In this document: positions 17,738 through 26,155 of the stretch, piece by piece
Numbering within the stretch: position 1 is the stretch's first letter
Layout of the letters: the number at the start of each line of letters is the position of its first letter
Source of the DNA: Chitinophagaceae bacterium
GTDB lineage: Bacteria; Bacteroidota; Bacteroidia; Chitinophagales; Chitinophagaceae
DNA length: 64,000 bases
Reading direction: 5' to 3'
Assembly (NCBI GenBank): GCA_016713085.1
Contig: JADJPV010000002.1
Span: 868,001 to 932,000, forward strand
Made by a program: the position numbers and the translations under genes
The notes under the pieces: generated by a model
What the model was told of the DNA's origin: nothing
Database searches by the model: none
What the model saw: only the letters and a program-made list of their open reading frames with translations

Positions 17738-18325
17738 TTAAGATTGAATATATTCTTCCACTTCCACTGCAAAATATTGCTGCATCTTCTCCTTGAGCCT
17801 TTGCCTGGCCCTGTGCAGCTTTACTTTGGCATTATTGGGTTCAATTCCCATGATCAAACCAATCTCTTCCAGGCTTTGATCAGCTTTATAAAATAAGGTC
17901 AGCACTTTTGCATCGTCAGGGTTCAGTAAAGCTATGGCTTCATTTACCAGTTTCACCTTCGATTTCTCTTCTGCAATATTTGCCCGCATGCCGGAATCCA
18001 TTGAATCGGCAAGTTCAAACACCCCATCCTGATCTATAGAATGTACCGGTAATTTCTTTTTCCGCAGGAAGGTGAGGCATAAAGAACTTACAATGGTATA
18101 CAACCATGTGCTGAATTTAGCATCGCCCCTGTAATCATTCAAACAACGATAGGCTTTTATAAAAGCATTCTGTGCCAATTCTTCCGCATCTTCTCTATTC
18201 TTTGTATAGCGCAGGGCAACAGAAAAAACAAAAGACTGGTAACGGGTAACCAGTACCTCGTAAGCCCTTTGTTCACCCTGTAATACACGGGTTATAATTT
18301 CTCTATCCGATGGAGCAGCCTGCAT
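17738..18325 (-). CDS. ECF-type RNA polymerase sigma factor (sigma-70 family)
   Basis: 195 residues. Region 2 is seen as YQSFVFSVALRYTKNREDAEELAQNAFIKAY with the core-binding and -10 part FSTWLYTIVSSLCLTFLRKKK. Region 4 is LTLFYKADQSLEEIGLIMGI followed by KVKLHRARQRLKEKM, the helix-turn-helix for the -35 element. A linker of about 40 residues separates them. It is co-transcribed with the putative anti-sigma gene downstream. The regulon is unknown. Confidence 0.92.
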   Translation of the reverse strand: MQAAPSDREIITRVLQGEQRAYEVLVTRYQSFVFSVALRYTKNREDAEELAQNAFIKAYRCLNDYRGDAKFSTWLYTIVSSLCLTFLRKKKLPVHSIDQDGVFELADSMDSGMRANIAEEKSKVKLVNEAIALLNPDDAKVLTLFYKADQSLEEIGLIMGIEPNNAKVKLHRARQRLKEKMQQYFAVEVEEYIQS

Positions 18326-18498
18326 AACTAAGGGTTTAGACGCTGCCTGTTTGGAGCAGGTTACAATACTTGTATAAAGATGGAAAGAAATCTGTATTCG
18401 GGCAATTTTTTAAAAAATTAAAGGAAGGGTGTAACCTGTTTGTTTCTGCCGTTGTCATAGATGCTGAACACAATTTAAAAACTTTTAAAAACCGAATT

Positions 18499-18837
18499 AT
18501 GCCAGAATTTTTTATTGCCATAGTATTTATTGCCGCTTTTGTCTTGTTGTTCGGTCTATTTTATTTAAGAAACCGGGAGAACATGGCAATGATTGAAAAA
18601 GGAATAAACCCAAAAGAATTTGTCAGCAGACCTGCACCATACCGCAACCTGAAATGGGGTTTGTTGCTGGTTGGTGCCGGACTTGGTTTGTTCCTCGCTT
18701 ACATTATGCATACTTATGTGTTGCATATTGATGATGAAAACCCGGTGATGTATTTCTCCCTGATTGGTATTTGCGGCGGATTGGGTTTAATTGCATCCTA
18801 CTGGATCGAGAAAAAGCAAACGCTGGATAAAGAATAA
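18499..18837 (+). CDS. DUF6249-type membrane protein
   Basis: 112 residues with three membrane helices: the first at the N-terminus (FFIAIVFIAAFVLLFGLFYL), then a cytosolic loop RNRENMAMIEKGINPKEF characteristic of this group, then WGLLLVGAGLGLFLAYIM and YFSLIGICGGLGLIASYWIE. Divergent from the sigma factor gene and possibly one of its targets. The ATG at 18499 is chosen because it places the first helix at the very start; an in-frame extension to 18370 lacks membrane character. Confidence 0.7.
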   Translation: MPEFFIAIVFIAAFVLLFGLFYLRNRENMAMIEKGINPKEFVSRPAPYRNLKWGLLLVGAGLGLFLAYIMHTYVLHIDDENPVMYFSLIGICGGLGLIASYWIEKKQTLDKE

Positions 18838-18869
18838 CTTTTTTCTGACCAATGAATGAACCTTATCAC

Positions 18870-18908
18870 AAAAAGAGAAGGCAACAGTTACTGTTGCCTT
18901 CTCTTTTT
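18870..18908. terminator. Strong bidirectional terminator
   Basis: The 18-bp perfect stem AAAAAGAGAAGGCAACAG / CTGTTGCCTTCTCTTTTT has a TTA loop, and lies between the convergent DUF6249 and S41 peptidase genes. Runs of A and T on both sides allow use in either direction. Confidence 0.92.
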
Positions 18909-18923
18909 ATTTAGTTAATCCGT

Positions 18924-20519
18924 TTATTTCCTGATTTCTTCCAGTGCTTTTGTGATCAACGGATCAGAAAGGTTTTTCATTTTTACATATCCTTCGCTGC
19001 GCCAGAGCTGCCGACCAAGCATAATAGCAAAATAATGCTGAATGACCTGCTGTTGTTTTGCTGGCAAGGTATCAAGGTTGATGCTGTCTTTAATAGCTTT
19101 TGTTTTCAGAAACATCCAGCTCGCTGCATCAGCAGATACAGATTGCTGTAATTCGGCAGCGGTTTTTATTTTCTGCAGATTGGCTCTGTTGCTGAGAAAA
19201 TAATAGTAAGCTGCATCACCAATGATTTCCCTCATCTGCTGTTTATTTTCTTTCGGCAGAAATTCAGAAGAATCAACTGCTACATAGATATCAGGAGAAA
19301 TTCCACCACTGCCAAAAACCGGTCTGCCGCCTTTGGTTTTATACTTCTTTCCATTGTGTGCAGCGGAATCGCCATGAAATAATTCACCGTTTGATAAACG
19401 TTCTGTTACTTCATTTTTATAAATTGAATTATCGCCATGCACATATGGCTTTTGAATACTGCGGCCAATAGGAGTGTAGTAACGGGAAACCGTTAAGCGG
19501 ATAGCACTGCCATCACTCAAACTGAACTGTTCCTGCACCAGCCCTTTTCCAAATGAACGCCGACCCATGATTGTTGCCCTGTCCCAATCCTGTAAAGCAC
19601 CTGCCAGCACTTCACTTGCAGAAGCTGATCCTTCATCAATCAATAAAATCAGCTTTCCTTTTTCAAACAAGCCAGGGCGACGGGCATTATAATTCTGACG
19701 GGGATAAGATTTCCCTTCAGTATAAACGATTTCTTTTTCGCCATCAATAAACTCATCGGCAATCTGTACCGCATCATCCAGCATACCTCCACCATTTCCA
19801 CGTAAGTCAAGAATGAGTTTTTTCATGCCTTCTTTTTGCAGCCGCTCAAGATTTTCCATAAACTCTTCATAAGTAGTACTGGAAAATTTATTCAGACGGA
19901 TGTAAGCAATTTCCGGCTCAATCATATAAGCGGCATCAACACTCTTAATTGGAATAATGCCTCTTTGTATAGTGATTTCCTTTTGCTGTCCGCTTCGCAG
20001 GAGTTTTACTTTTACTTCAGTTCCTTTCGGCCCACGGAAAAATTTACGAATGGCATCTTCTTTTCTCTTTTTGCCTGATACAATCGAATCATTGGCGCTG
20101 ATGATCTGGTCACCAATCTGTATTCCTGCTTTATCAGCCGGGCCTTTGGCCAGAATGTTCATTACATGTACCGTATCATCGAGCACTCCAAACTCAATTC
20201 CAACTCCCTGGAAATTACCCTGCATATCTTCATTTACTAACTGAAGCTGTTGTGGCGGAAGATAAATTGAATGTGGATCGAGTTGATTCAGTACATCTTG
20301 GATAGCAAACTGACCCAAAGAGTCAACATTTACTGTATCAACATATTTCTGTTTTACCAGTTCGAGAATTTCCTGGATGGATGTTTGCCGGGATTTTCCA
20401 AAAAAGGACGGACCGTAAGGTCCCATGTTATCTTTGAGTTTATAACCGAAAAACATCCCGATCATGAGACATACGGACAATAGAACGGGTAGCCAAACTT
20501 GAACTTTCTTTTGAGTCAT
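18924..20519 (-). CDS. S41-family C-terminal processing peptidase
   Basis: 531 residues. An N-terminal membrane anchor (VLLSVCLMIGMFFGYKL) places the enzyme in the periplasm. The PDZ domain (about 80-165) carries GVGIEFGVLDDTVHV and GPADKAGIQIGDQII. The peptidase core has LRGNGGGMLDDAVQIADEF, the nucleophile in DEGSASASEVLAG and the general-base Lys in RRSFGKGLVQEQF. It is a Ser-Lys dyad tail-specific protease of the CtpA/Prc type, cutting C-termini of envelope proteins. The reading frame is intact. Confidence 0.93.
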   Translation of the reverse strand: MTQKKVQVWLPVLLSVCLMIGMFFGYKLKDNMGPYGPSFFGKSRQTSIQEILELVKQKYVDTVNVDSLGQFAIQDVLNQLDPHSIYLPPQQLQLVNEDMQGNFQGVGIEFGVLDDTVHVMNILAKGPADKAGIQIGDQIISANDSIVSGKKRKEDAIRKFFRGPKGTEVKVKLLRSGQQKEITIQRGIIPIKSVDAAYMIEPEIAYIRLNKFSSTTYEEFMENLERLQKEGMKKLILDLRGNGGGMLDDAVQIADEFIDGEKEIVYTEGKSYPRQNYNARRPGLFEKGKLILLIDEGSASASEVLAGALQDWDRATIMGRRSFGKGLVQEQFSLSDGSAIRLTVSRYYTPIGRSIQKPYVHGDNSIYKNEVTERLSNGELFHGDSAAHNGKKYKTKGGRPVFGSGGISPDIYVAVDSSEFLPKENKQQMREIIGDAAYYYFLSNRANLQKIKTAAELQQSVSADAASWMFLKTKAIKDSINLDTLPAKQQQVIQHYFAIMLGRQLWRSEGYVKMKNLSDPLITKALEEIRK

Positions 20520-20636
20520 GCAAATGGGTTCTTATAAAAAGTGCTGCAAATCTCATGAAAATAAAGCATATTGCCTTGTCGCTTTTGCTGCAATTTCAAT
20601 AATTTACAGCAAAGGCAAGATAAACCTGATAACGGT

Positions 20637-21485
20637 ATGAGTTCCATTAAACTAATAGCAGACAGCGGGGCCACTAAAGCAGAATGGTGTTTATTAAAAG
20701 GGAAGAAAAAGAAAACATTGTTTACACAGGGCATCAGCCCCTACTTAATGACCACAGAGGAAATTGTGAAGATGCTCCAGAAGGAGCTGAAGCCGAAACT
20801 GAAAAAAGAAAGCATTACAGAAATCTACTTTTACGGAACAGGCTGTAATAATCCCCAGAATGTAAAAAATGTCCGTAATGCATTGAAAGAGGTCTTTTCA
20901 ACAGCTAAAAAAGTTAATGTTGATAATGACATCATGTCTGCAGCAAAAGGACTTTGTGCCGATGAGAAAGGGATGGTCGTCAATCTTGGTACAGGATCAT
21001 TTTGCTGTTATTATAACGGCAAACGGATTGCAAAAAACAGCCCCGGAATTGGATATATCCTTGGCGATGAAGGCAGTGGTGCCTTTCTTGGCAGAAAAGT
21101 AATTCAGCATTTTCTTTACAATACGTTTGATGAAGAATTAATGGCAAAGTTCCAGGCCCGGTATAAAACCGACAGGTCTGAAATTCTGAATCATGTATAC
21201 CGAATGCCGCTGGCTAACCGCTATATTGCATCTTTTGCACTTTTCCTCAGTGAGAACCGTGGACATTATATGATAGAAAATATCATTGAAGATTCGTTAA
21301 ATGAGTTTTTCTTTGCACATCTTTACAAATACCGGGAAAGCTGGTTATACCCGATTCATTTTACAGGCGGTGTAGCTTATGCATTCAGAGATGTATTGAA
21401 AAGTTTATGTCAAACTTATGAATTACAGTTGGGCCGGGTTTTGAAGAATCCCATGCCCGGCTTAATTGAATATCACAGCAAATAA
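20637..21485 (+). CDS. BadF/BadG-type amino-sugar kinase (GlcNAc/MurNAc kinase-like)
   Basis: 282 residues of the ASKHA ATPase fold: phosphate 1 loop LIADSGATKAEW, NLGTGSFCCYYNG (phosphate 2), and GYILGDEGSGAFLGRK, the sequence typical of N-acetylglucosamine kinases, with FTGGVAYAFRD as the adenosine motif. It ends 6 bases before murQ. In Tannerella a related kinase, MurK, supplies MurNAc-6-phosphate to MurQ, so a role in peptidoglycan amino-sugar recycling is likely. The start at 20637 (MSSIKLIADSG) is chosen over 20571. Confidence 0.85.
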   Translation: MSSIKLIADSGATKAEWCLLKGKKKKTLFTQGISPYLMTTEEIVKMLQKELKPKLKKESITEIYFYGTGCNNPQNVKNVRNALKEVFSTAKKVNVDNDIMSAAKGLCADEKGMVVNLGTGSFCCYYNGKRIAKNSPGIGYILGDEGSGAFLGRKVIQHFLYNTFDEELMAKFQARYKTDRSEILNHVYRMPLANRYIASFALFLSENRGHYMIENIIEDSLNEFFFAHLYKYRESWLYPIHFTGGVAYAFRDVLKSLCQTYELQLGRVLKNPMPGLIEYHSK

Positions 21486-21491
21486 CAAAAG

Positions 21492-22313
21492 ATGTCAGAT
21501 CAATTTATACGGATAACAGAGCAGGAATCAAACTATCGTCATTTAGATCAGATGAGTGTAGCTGAGTTGCTGCAGAATATCAATCTGGAAGACAGTCTTG
21601 TACCAGCAGCAGTTGAAATGGCCATTCAGCAGATTGAACCGTTGGTTTCAACCATTACAGACAAAATGCTGATGGGTGGAAGATTATTTTACATTGGTGC
21701 AGGAACAAGCGGCCGTTTGGGTATACTGGATGCAAGTGAATGCCCGCCCACTTACGGAGTGCCTTATGGTTTGGTGATCGGCATTATTGCAGGTGGCGAA
21801 AAAGCCATTACCAATGCAGTTGAATTTGCAGAAGACAGCAGGGAAGAGGGATGGAAAGATTTGAAAGAGCATAATGTGACTGATAAAGATGTGGTGGTGG
21901 GAATTGCTGCAAGTGGTACAACTCCTTATGTAATCGCAGCATTGGAAGAGTGCCGTAAGAACAATATTATAACGGGCAGCATCAGTTGTAATCCCAATTC
22001 ACCGGTTAGTGCAGCTGCAGATTTTCCCATTGAAGTAGTTGTTGGCCCTGAGTTTGTAACCGGCAGTACAAGAATGAAAAGTGGTACAGCGCAAAAGCTG
22101 GTGCTGAATATGATTTCCACTTCAGTTATGATTCAACTGGGAAGGGTGGAAGATAACCGCATGGTGAATATGCAGCTCAGCAATGAAAAATTAGTTGATC
22201 GTGGAGCAAAAATGCTGATGTTGAGAAGCGGACTTACCGATTATGATAAAGCCAAGGATCTCTTACTTTCTCACGGAAGTGTAAAGAAGGCTTTAACCGC
22301 ATTGGGAAAATAA
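21492..22313 (+). CDS. murQ: N-acetylmuramic acid 6-phosphate etherase
   Basis: 273 residues with a SIS-domain sugar-phosphate isomerase fold. It removes the lactyl ether of MurNAc-6-phosphate to give GlcNAc-6-phosphate and D-lactate in cell-wall recycling. Hallmarks are FYIGAGTSGRLGILDASECPP, GIIAGGEKAITNAVE with the following EDS, VGIAASGTTPYV, and GPEFVTGSTRMKSGTAQKLVLN. The length is slightly short of the usual ~300 because the extreme C-terminal helical tail is reduced. Paired with the kinase gene immediately upstream. Confidence 0.95.
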   Translation: MSDQFIRITEQESNYRHLDQMSVAELLQNINLEDSLVPAAVEMAIQQIEPLVSTITDKMLMGGRLFYIGAGTSGRLGILDASECPPTYGVPYGLVIGIIAGGEKAITNAVEFAEDSREEGWKDLKEHNVTDKDVVVGIAASGTTPYVIAALEECRKNNIITGSISCNPNSPVSAAADFPIEVVVGPEFVTGSTRMKSGTAQKLVLNMISTSVMIQLGRVEDNRMVNMQLSNEKLVDRGAKMLMLRSGLTDYDKAKDLLLSHGSVKKALTALGK

Positions 22314-22330
22314 TAATTTCTGACTAACGC

Positions 22331-22360
22331 TTGTTGTATGAAGCATCGTATTTATCTTGT
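22331..22360 (+). promoter_or_regulatory. Possible promoter of the thr leader
   Basis: TTG (22331-22333), then exactly 19 bases, then TATCTTGT (22353-22360), a partial match to TAnnTTTG. If used, transcription would start at or just before the leader ATG, making the leader mRNA nearly leaderless. A stronger promoter further upstream inside murQ is possible. Confidence 0.35.
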
Positions 22361-22366
22361 GCACTC

Positions 22367-22444
22367 ATGAAACAGGTTGTTCCTACATATCATTCTTCGT
22401 TTGTGTCTGCTGACACAACAACTACAACCACTACGATCCGCTAA
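22367..22444 (+). CDS. thrL: Threonine operon leader peptide (25 aa), attenuator candidate
   Basis: A short reading frame starts MKQVVPTYHSS, continues FVSAD and ends with seven consecutive Thr codons (ACA ACA ACT ACA ACC ACT ACG), one Ile, one Arg and a TAA stop. It lies 90 bases ahead of the fused aspartate kinase/homoserine dehydrogenase gene. Thr-Ile codon runs are the sensor of attenuation in the enterobacterial thr operon. Scarcity of charged Thr-tRNA or Ile-tRNA would stall the ribosome here. The codon run also overlaps the left arm of a hairpin (ATCCGCT/AGCGGAT, 22436-22450). The symbol thrL is by analogy of role, not homology. Confidence 0.75.
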   Translation: MKQVVPTYHSSFVSADTTTTTTTIR

Positions 22445-22455
22445 GCGGATTGTAT
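22433..22455 (+). promoter_or_regulatory. Hairpin overlapping the leader-peptide stop codon
   Basis: ACGATCCG pairs with CGGATTGT (one G-T pair), with CTAA as the loop. The stem holds the last Thr, Ile and Arg codons, and the loop and right arm hold the stop. A ribosome on these codons would melt it. I do not see an obvious GC-rich terminator with a T run between it and thrA; only AAAAG/CTTTT (22498-22511) is followed by T. Confidence 0.5.
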
Positions 22456-22534
22456 ACTTTCATATTAACCCACGGGCAATTGCTGCTGTTCAACTGAAAA
22501 GTCTTCTTTTTACTAAACGTTTATCTCAATTTAT

Positions 22535-24971
22535 ATGCTGGTTTTAAAATTTGGTGGTACTTCAATGGGAAGTGCGGATGCAATTAAACAGGTTGCTGAC
22601 ATCGTTAAACAAAAACTGAAAGATTCTCCCGTTCTTGTTGTGGTGAGTGCCATGAGTGGTACAACCGATCTTCTTCTCAACTGCGGAACAAAAGCTTCTG
22701 CAACGGATGAATCTTATAAAGATTTACTGAAACAAATCGAAAGCCGGCATCTTGATACGGTAAAAGCATTAATTCCCGTTCAGCAGCAAAGCAGTGTGCT
22801 GAGTATGGTGAAACGATACTGTAATGAAATTGAAGATATCTGTAATGGTATTTTCCTTTTGGGAGAATCCTCATCACGCACAAAAGATAAGCTGGTGAGT
22901 TATGGTGAATTACTTTCTTCTACAATCATCAACGCAGCCTTTAATGTAAACGGCACTGATTCTTTATGGAAAGATGCAAGAGAATTGATCCGTACAAATT
23001 CCAACTACAGCAATGCTGTTGTTGATTTTGCTGTTACCAATGTGCAGGTAAGTACTTTTCTAAAAAGCAGTTCACAGCAATTAATTGTTGTTCCCGGTTT
23101 TATTGCCAGTGATGCAAACAATGTTACAACAACACTTGGCCGTGGCGGTTCTGATTATACGGCATCTATTCTTGCTGCTGCTGTTGATGCAACTGCATTA
23201 GAAATATGGACAGACGTAAGCGGTATGATGACTGCTGATCCACGCTGGGTGCCCAATGCAAAAATCATCCCTTCCATTTCTTACCAGGAAGCAATGGAAC
23301 TTTCACACTTTGGCGCAAAAGTGATCTATCCTCCAACCATTCAACCCGTACTGAATAAAAATATTCCGGTATGGATCAAGAATACATTTGCTGCAGCAGA
23401 TCATGGAACAGTGATCGAACACAAACCAGAACCTGAAAATATTATTACCGGTATTTCAAGTATCAATTCATTAGCATTACTGAGTCTTGAAGGAAGTGGT
23501 ATGATCGGTATTCCCGGTTTCAGCAGCCGTTTGTTTGCTGCACTGGCCAATGCGCAGATCAATGTGATCCTTATTACACAGGGTTCATCTGAACATTCCA
23601 TTTGTGTTGGTGTAGATGTATCACTTGCAGGTAAAGCGAAAGAAATTGTTGACCGCACTTTTGAATATGAAATAGCTACAAGTAAAGTTGAACCATTGCA
23701 GCTTGAAAAAGATTTGTCGATTGTTGCATTGGTGGGTGATCAGATGCGTCATCACACAGGTATCAGCGGACGAATGTTTTCTGCATTGGGAAGAAACGGG
23801 ATTAATATTCGTGCTATTGCACAGGGATCAACCGAAAGGAATATCTCAGCAGTGGTTGCAACTGAAGATGTACGCAAAGCTGTAAACGTTTTGCATGAAG
23901 AGTTTTTTGAAACAACAAAGAAGCAGGTTAACTTATATATTGTTGGTACAGGTAATGTGGGTAAGAAATTACTGGCACAGTTAAAACAGCAGCAATCATT
24001 CCTCGAAGAGCATCTGCGTTTGCAGGTAAATATTGCCGGGCTGAGTAACAGCAGAAAAATGCTCATCAATGAAAATGGAATTGATCTGAATAAATGGGAA
24101 GAGTTATTGCAGAATGGCGAAGCAGCCAATCTCGAACAATTTGTTGATGCTATTCTGCATAAAAATTTACGTAACTCTGTTTTTGTAGACATTACTGCCA
24201 ATGCAGTCATTGCTGATGTATATGCATCCGTACTGGAAAAAAGTATTGCTGTTGTTGCATGTAATAAAGTAGCTGCCTCATCAAAGCTCAGCAATTATAA
24301 AAAGCTCAAACATCTTTCTGCTGAATATAATGCACCTTTTTTGTTTGAAACAAATGTTGGTGCAGGTTTGCCCATTATTGGAACATTGAATGATCTCATG
24401 CGAAGTGGTGATACCATTCATCGCATGGAAGCAGTATTGAGTGGTACACTCAATTTTGTGTTTAATAATTATGATGGAACAAAACCATTTGCTGATGTGG
24501 TAAAACAGGCACAGGATGAAGGTTACACTGAACCTGATCCACGTTTGGATCTCAGCGGTACAGATGTAATGCGCAAGATTTTGATTCTTGCAAGGGAAGC
24601 AGGCGAGCAAATGGAAATGGATCAGATTGCATGCAATGGGTTCTTACCAGATAGTTGTATGAAAGGATCAGTAGCCGATTTTATGAAGCTATGAAAAAGA
24701 AGAAGCACATTTCAATTCCATCTTTGAAAAAGCAAAAGCAGACAATTGCAAACTGAAATTTGTAGCCAGTTATAATAACGGTGTTGCATCAGTTGGTTTA
24801 CAGCATATTCCACCGCAGCATGATCTGTATCATTTGTATGGGAAAGATAATGTGGTTTTATTTTATACAGATAGATATAAAGAACAACCAATGGTTGTAA
24901 AAGGTGCCGGTGCCGGTGCTGAAGTAACAGCAAGTGGTGTGTTTGCAGATATCATGAGAACCGCCCCCTAA
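22535..24971 (+). CDS. thrA: Bifunctional aspartate kinase / homoserine dehydrogenase (frameshifted near the 3' end)
   Basis: Catalyses the first and third steps from aspartate toward threonine and methionine. The kinase domain begins VLKFGGTSMGSADAI and includes TLGRGGSDYTASIL. Two ACT domains follow (about 310-470; SEHSICVGVD, GNINIRAIAQGS-type segments). The dehydrogenase starts at YIVGTGNVGKKLLAQL and has NKVAASSKLSNYKKL and NVGAGLPIIGTLNDL. Two single-base losses (24679-24682 and 24693-24697) interrupt the end; corrected, the protein continues GSVADFYEAMKKEEAHF to VFADIMRTAP, about 813 residues. The stop codon lies inside a palindromic repeat. First gene of thrA-thrB-thrC, likely controlled by the leader at 22367. 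Confidence 0.93.
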
Positions 24972-24995
24972 ATCCCCCAAAGGGGGACTTGTTTA
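24960..24995. repeat. GC-rich palindrome supplying the end of thrA
   Basis: The core TCCCCC-AAA-GGGGGA (24973-24987) is preceded by GCCCCC. The thrA codons for its last two residues (Ala-Pro) and its TAA stop are made of repeat sequence. It is the same family as the copies at 2758, 25065 and 29244. Confidence 0.75.
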
Positions 24996-25030
24996 AGACC
25001 CTGATTTTTCTGATACTTTAAAATATTTAC

Positions 25031-26026
25031 ATGAGCGAAGAAAATATAAACGAATTAAAAACTAAGGAGGGTTCTCAATCCTCCCCCCCTGGGGGAGTTA
25101 GAGGGGGCCGCTTTGTTTCTGTTAAATGCCCGGCAACTGTGGCCAATCTTGTTTGTGGTTTTGATATCCTTGGCATGGCATTAACCGAGCCTTATGATAT
25201 CATGAAACTGAAATTGATTGATGAACCAAAGATCATTATCATCAATAAGGATTTATACAATCTTCCAACAGAACCGGAAAAAAATGTAGCCGGTGTTGTG
25301 TTACTGGAGATCATGGAAAAAATGGGCAACCAGTTTGGTTTTGAAGTGGAGATTGAAAAGCATATCAAACCGGGAAGTGGTTTAGGTTCCAGTGCAGCCA
25401 GTGCTGCAGGTGCAGCTGTTGCTGCCAATGAGTTATTGGGAAATGTTTTTTCAACTGATGATCTTGTACAGTTTGCCATGTTTGGAGAAAAACTGGCAAG
25501 TGGTGTTAAGCATGCTGACAATATTACTCCCTGCATTACAGGTGGTGTAACGCTTATCCGTTCCATTCATCCGTTGGATATTGTGCAATTGAATTCACCG
25601 GCATTGTTTGTAACCGTTGTTCATCCGCAAATTGAAGTAAAGACCAGTGATGCAAGACAAATTCTCCGCAAAGAAGTATTACTGAAAGATGCCATCAAGC
25701 AATGGGGAAATATTGCAGGACTTGTTGCCGGTTTTGAAAAAGGCGATACAGATTTAATTGGCAGAAGCCTCGAGGATGTGATCATTGAACCTGTACGCAG
25801 TATTTTAATTCCGGGCTTTGATGAAATTAAAATCAAGAGCAAAGAAGCAGGCGCATTGGGTGGTGGTATTTCAGGAAGCGGTCCATCCATTTTTATGCTG
25901 AGTAAAGAAGAAGCAACTGCAAAGAAAGTGGAACTGATTATGCAGGAAATATTCACAAGACTTGGCATTGAGTATAAAACATACGTTACAACGATTAATA
26001 AGAGTGGTGTGGAAGTGGTGAAATGA
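25031..26026 (+). CDS. thrB: Homoserine kinase
   Basis: 331 residues of the GHMP family. It phosphorylates homoserine to O-phosphohomoserine. The true domain begins VSVKCPATVANLVCGFDILG. The ATP loop is KPGSGLGSSAASAAGAAVAANE and the third motif is GALGGGISGSGPSIFML. The first 26 or so residues (MSEENINELKTKEG, then SQSSPPGGVRGGRF) are not found in normal homoserine kinases. Residues 15-27 are encoded by a palindromic repeat that lies in frame. The start could lie later, but no better ATG is available before the domain. Second gene of the thr operon. Confidence 0.93.
   Translation: MSEENINELKTKEGSQSSPPGGVRGGRFVSVKCPATVANLVCGFDILGMALTEPYDIMKLKLIDEPKIIIINKDLYNLPTEPEKNVAGVVLLEIMEKMGNQFGFEVEIEKHIKPGSGLGSSAASAAGAAVAANELLGNVFSTDDLVQFAMFGEKLASGVKHADNITPCITGGVTLIRSIHPLDIVQLNSPALFVTVVHPQIEVKTSDARQILRKEVLLKDAIKQWGNIAGLVAGFEKGDTDLIGRSLEDVIIEPVRSILIPGFDEIKIKSKEAGALGGGISGSGPSIFMLSKEEATAKKVELIMQEIFTRLGIEYKTYVTTINKSGVEVVK
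25065..25111. repeat. GC-rich palindrome inside the thrB reading frame
   Basis: CTCCCCC pairs with GGGGGAG (25081-25097). A second GGAGG/CCTCC pair (25066-25084) and a GGGGGCC end flank it. It reads through in frame as GSQSSPPGGVRGG. The orientation is opposite to the copy at 24960, so the thrA-thrB junction holds an inverted pair. Confidence 0.75.
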
Positions 26027-26058
26027 TGTAAGAAGAAAGTGTTAAGAAATAAGAAGCA

Positions 26059-26141
26059 CCCCGTCAGCGGTTGCAAACCCTGACGGCGGTTCAAATGGCT
26101 TTTCTATCATCCGCCGTCAGGGCTAAAAGCCTCTGACGGGG
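26059..26141. repeat. Nested inverted repeats between thrB and thrC
   Basis: Outer arms CCCCGTCAG (26059-26067) and CTGACGGGG (26133-26141) enclose perfect 12-bp inner arms CCCTGACGGCGG (26078-26089) and CCGCCGTCAGGG (26111-26122). All four share the core GTCAG/CTGAC, so this looks like two copies of one short palindromic element head to head, similar to BIME arrangements of REP sequences. Confidence 0.8.
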
Positions 26142-26155
26142 AATATAAACTTTAA

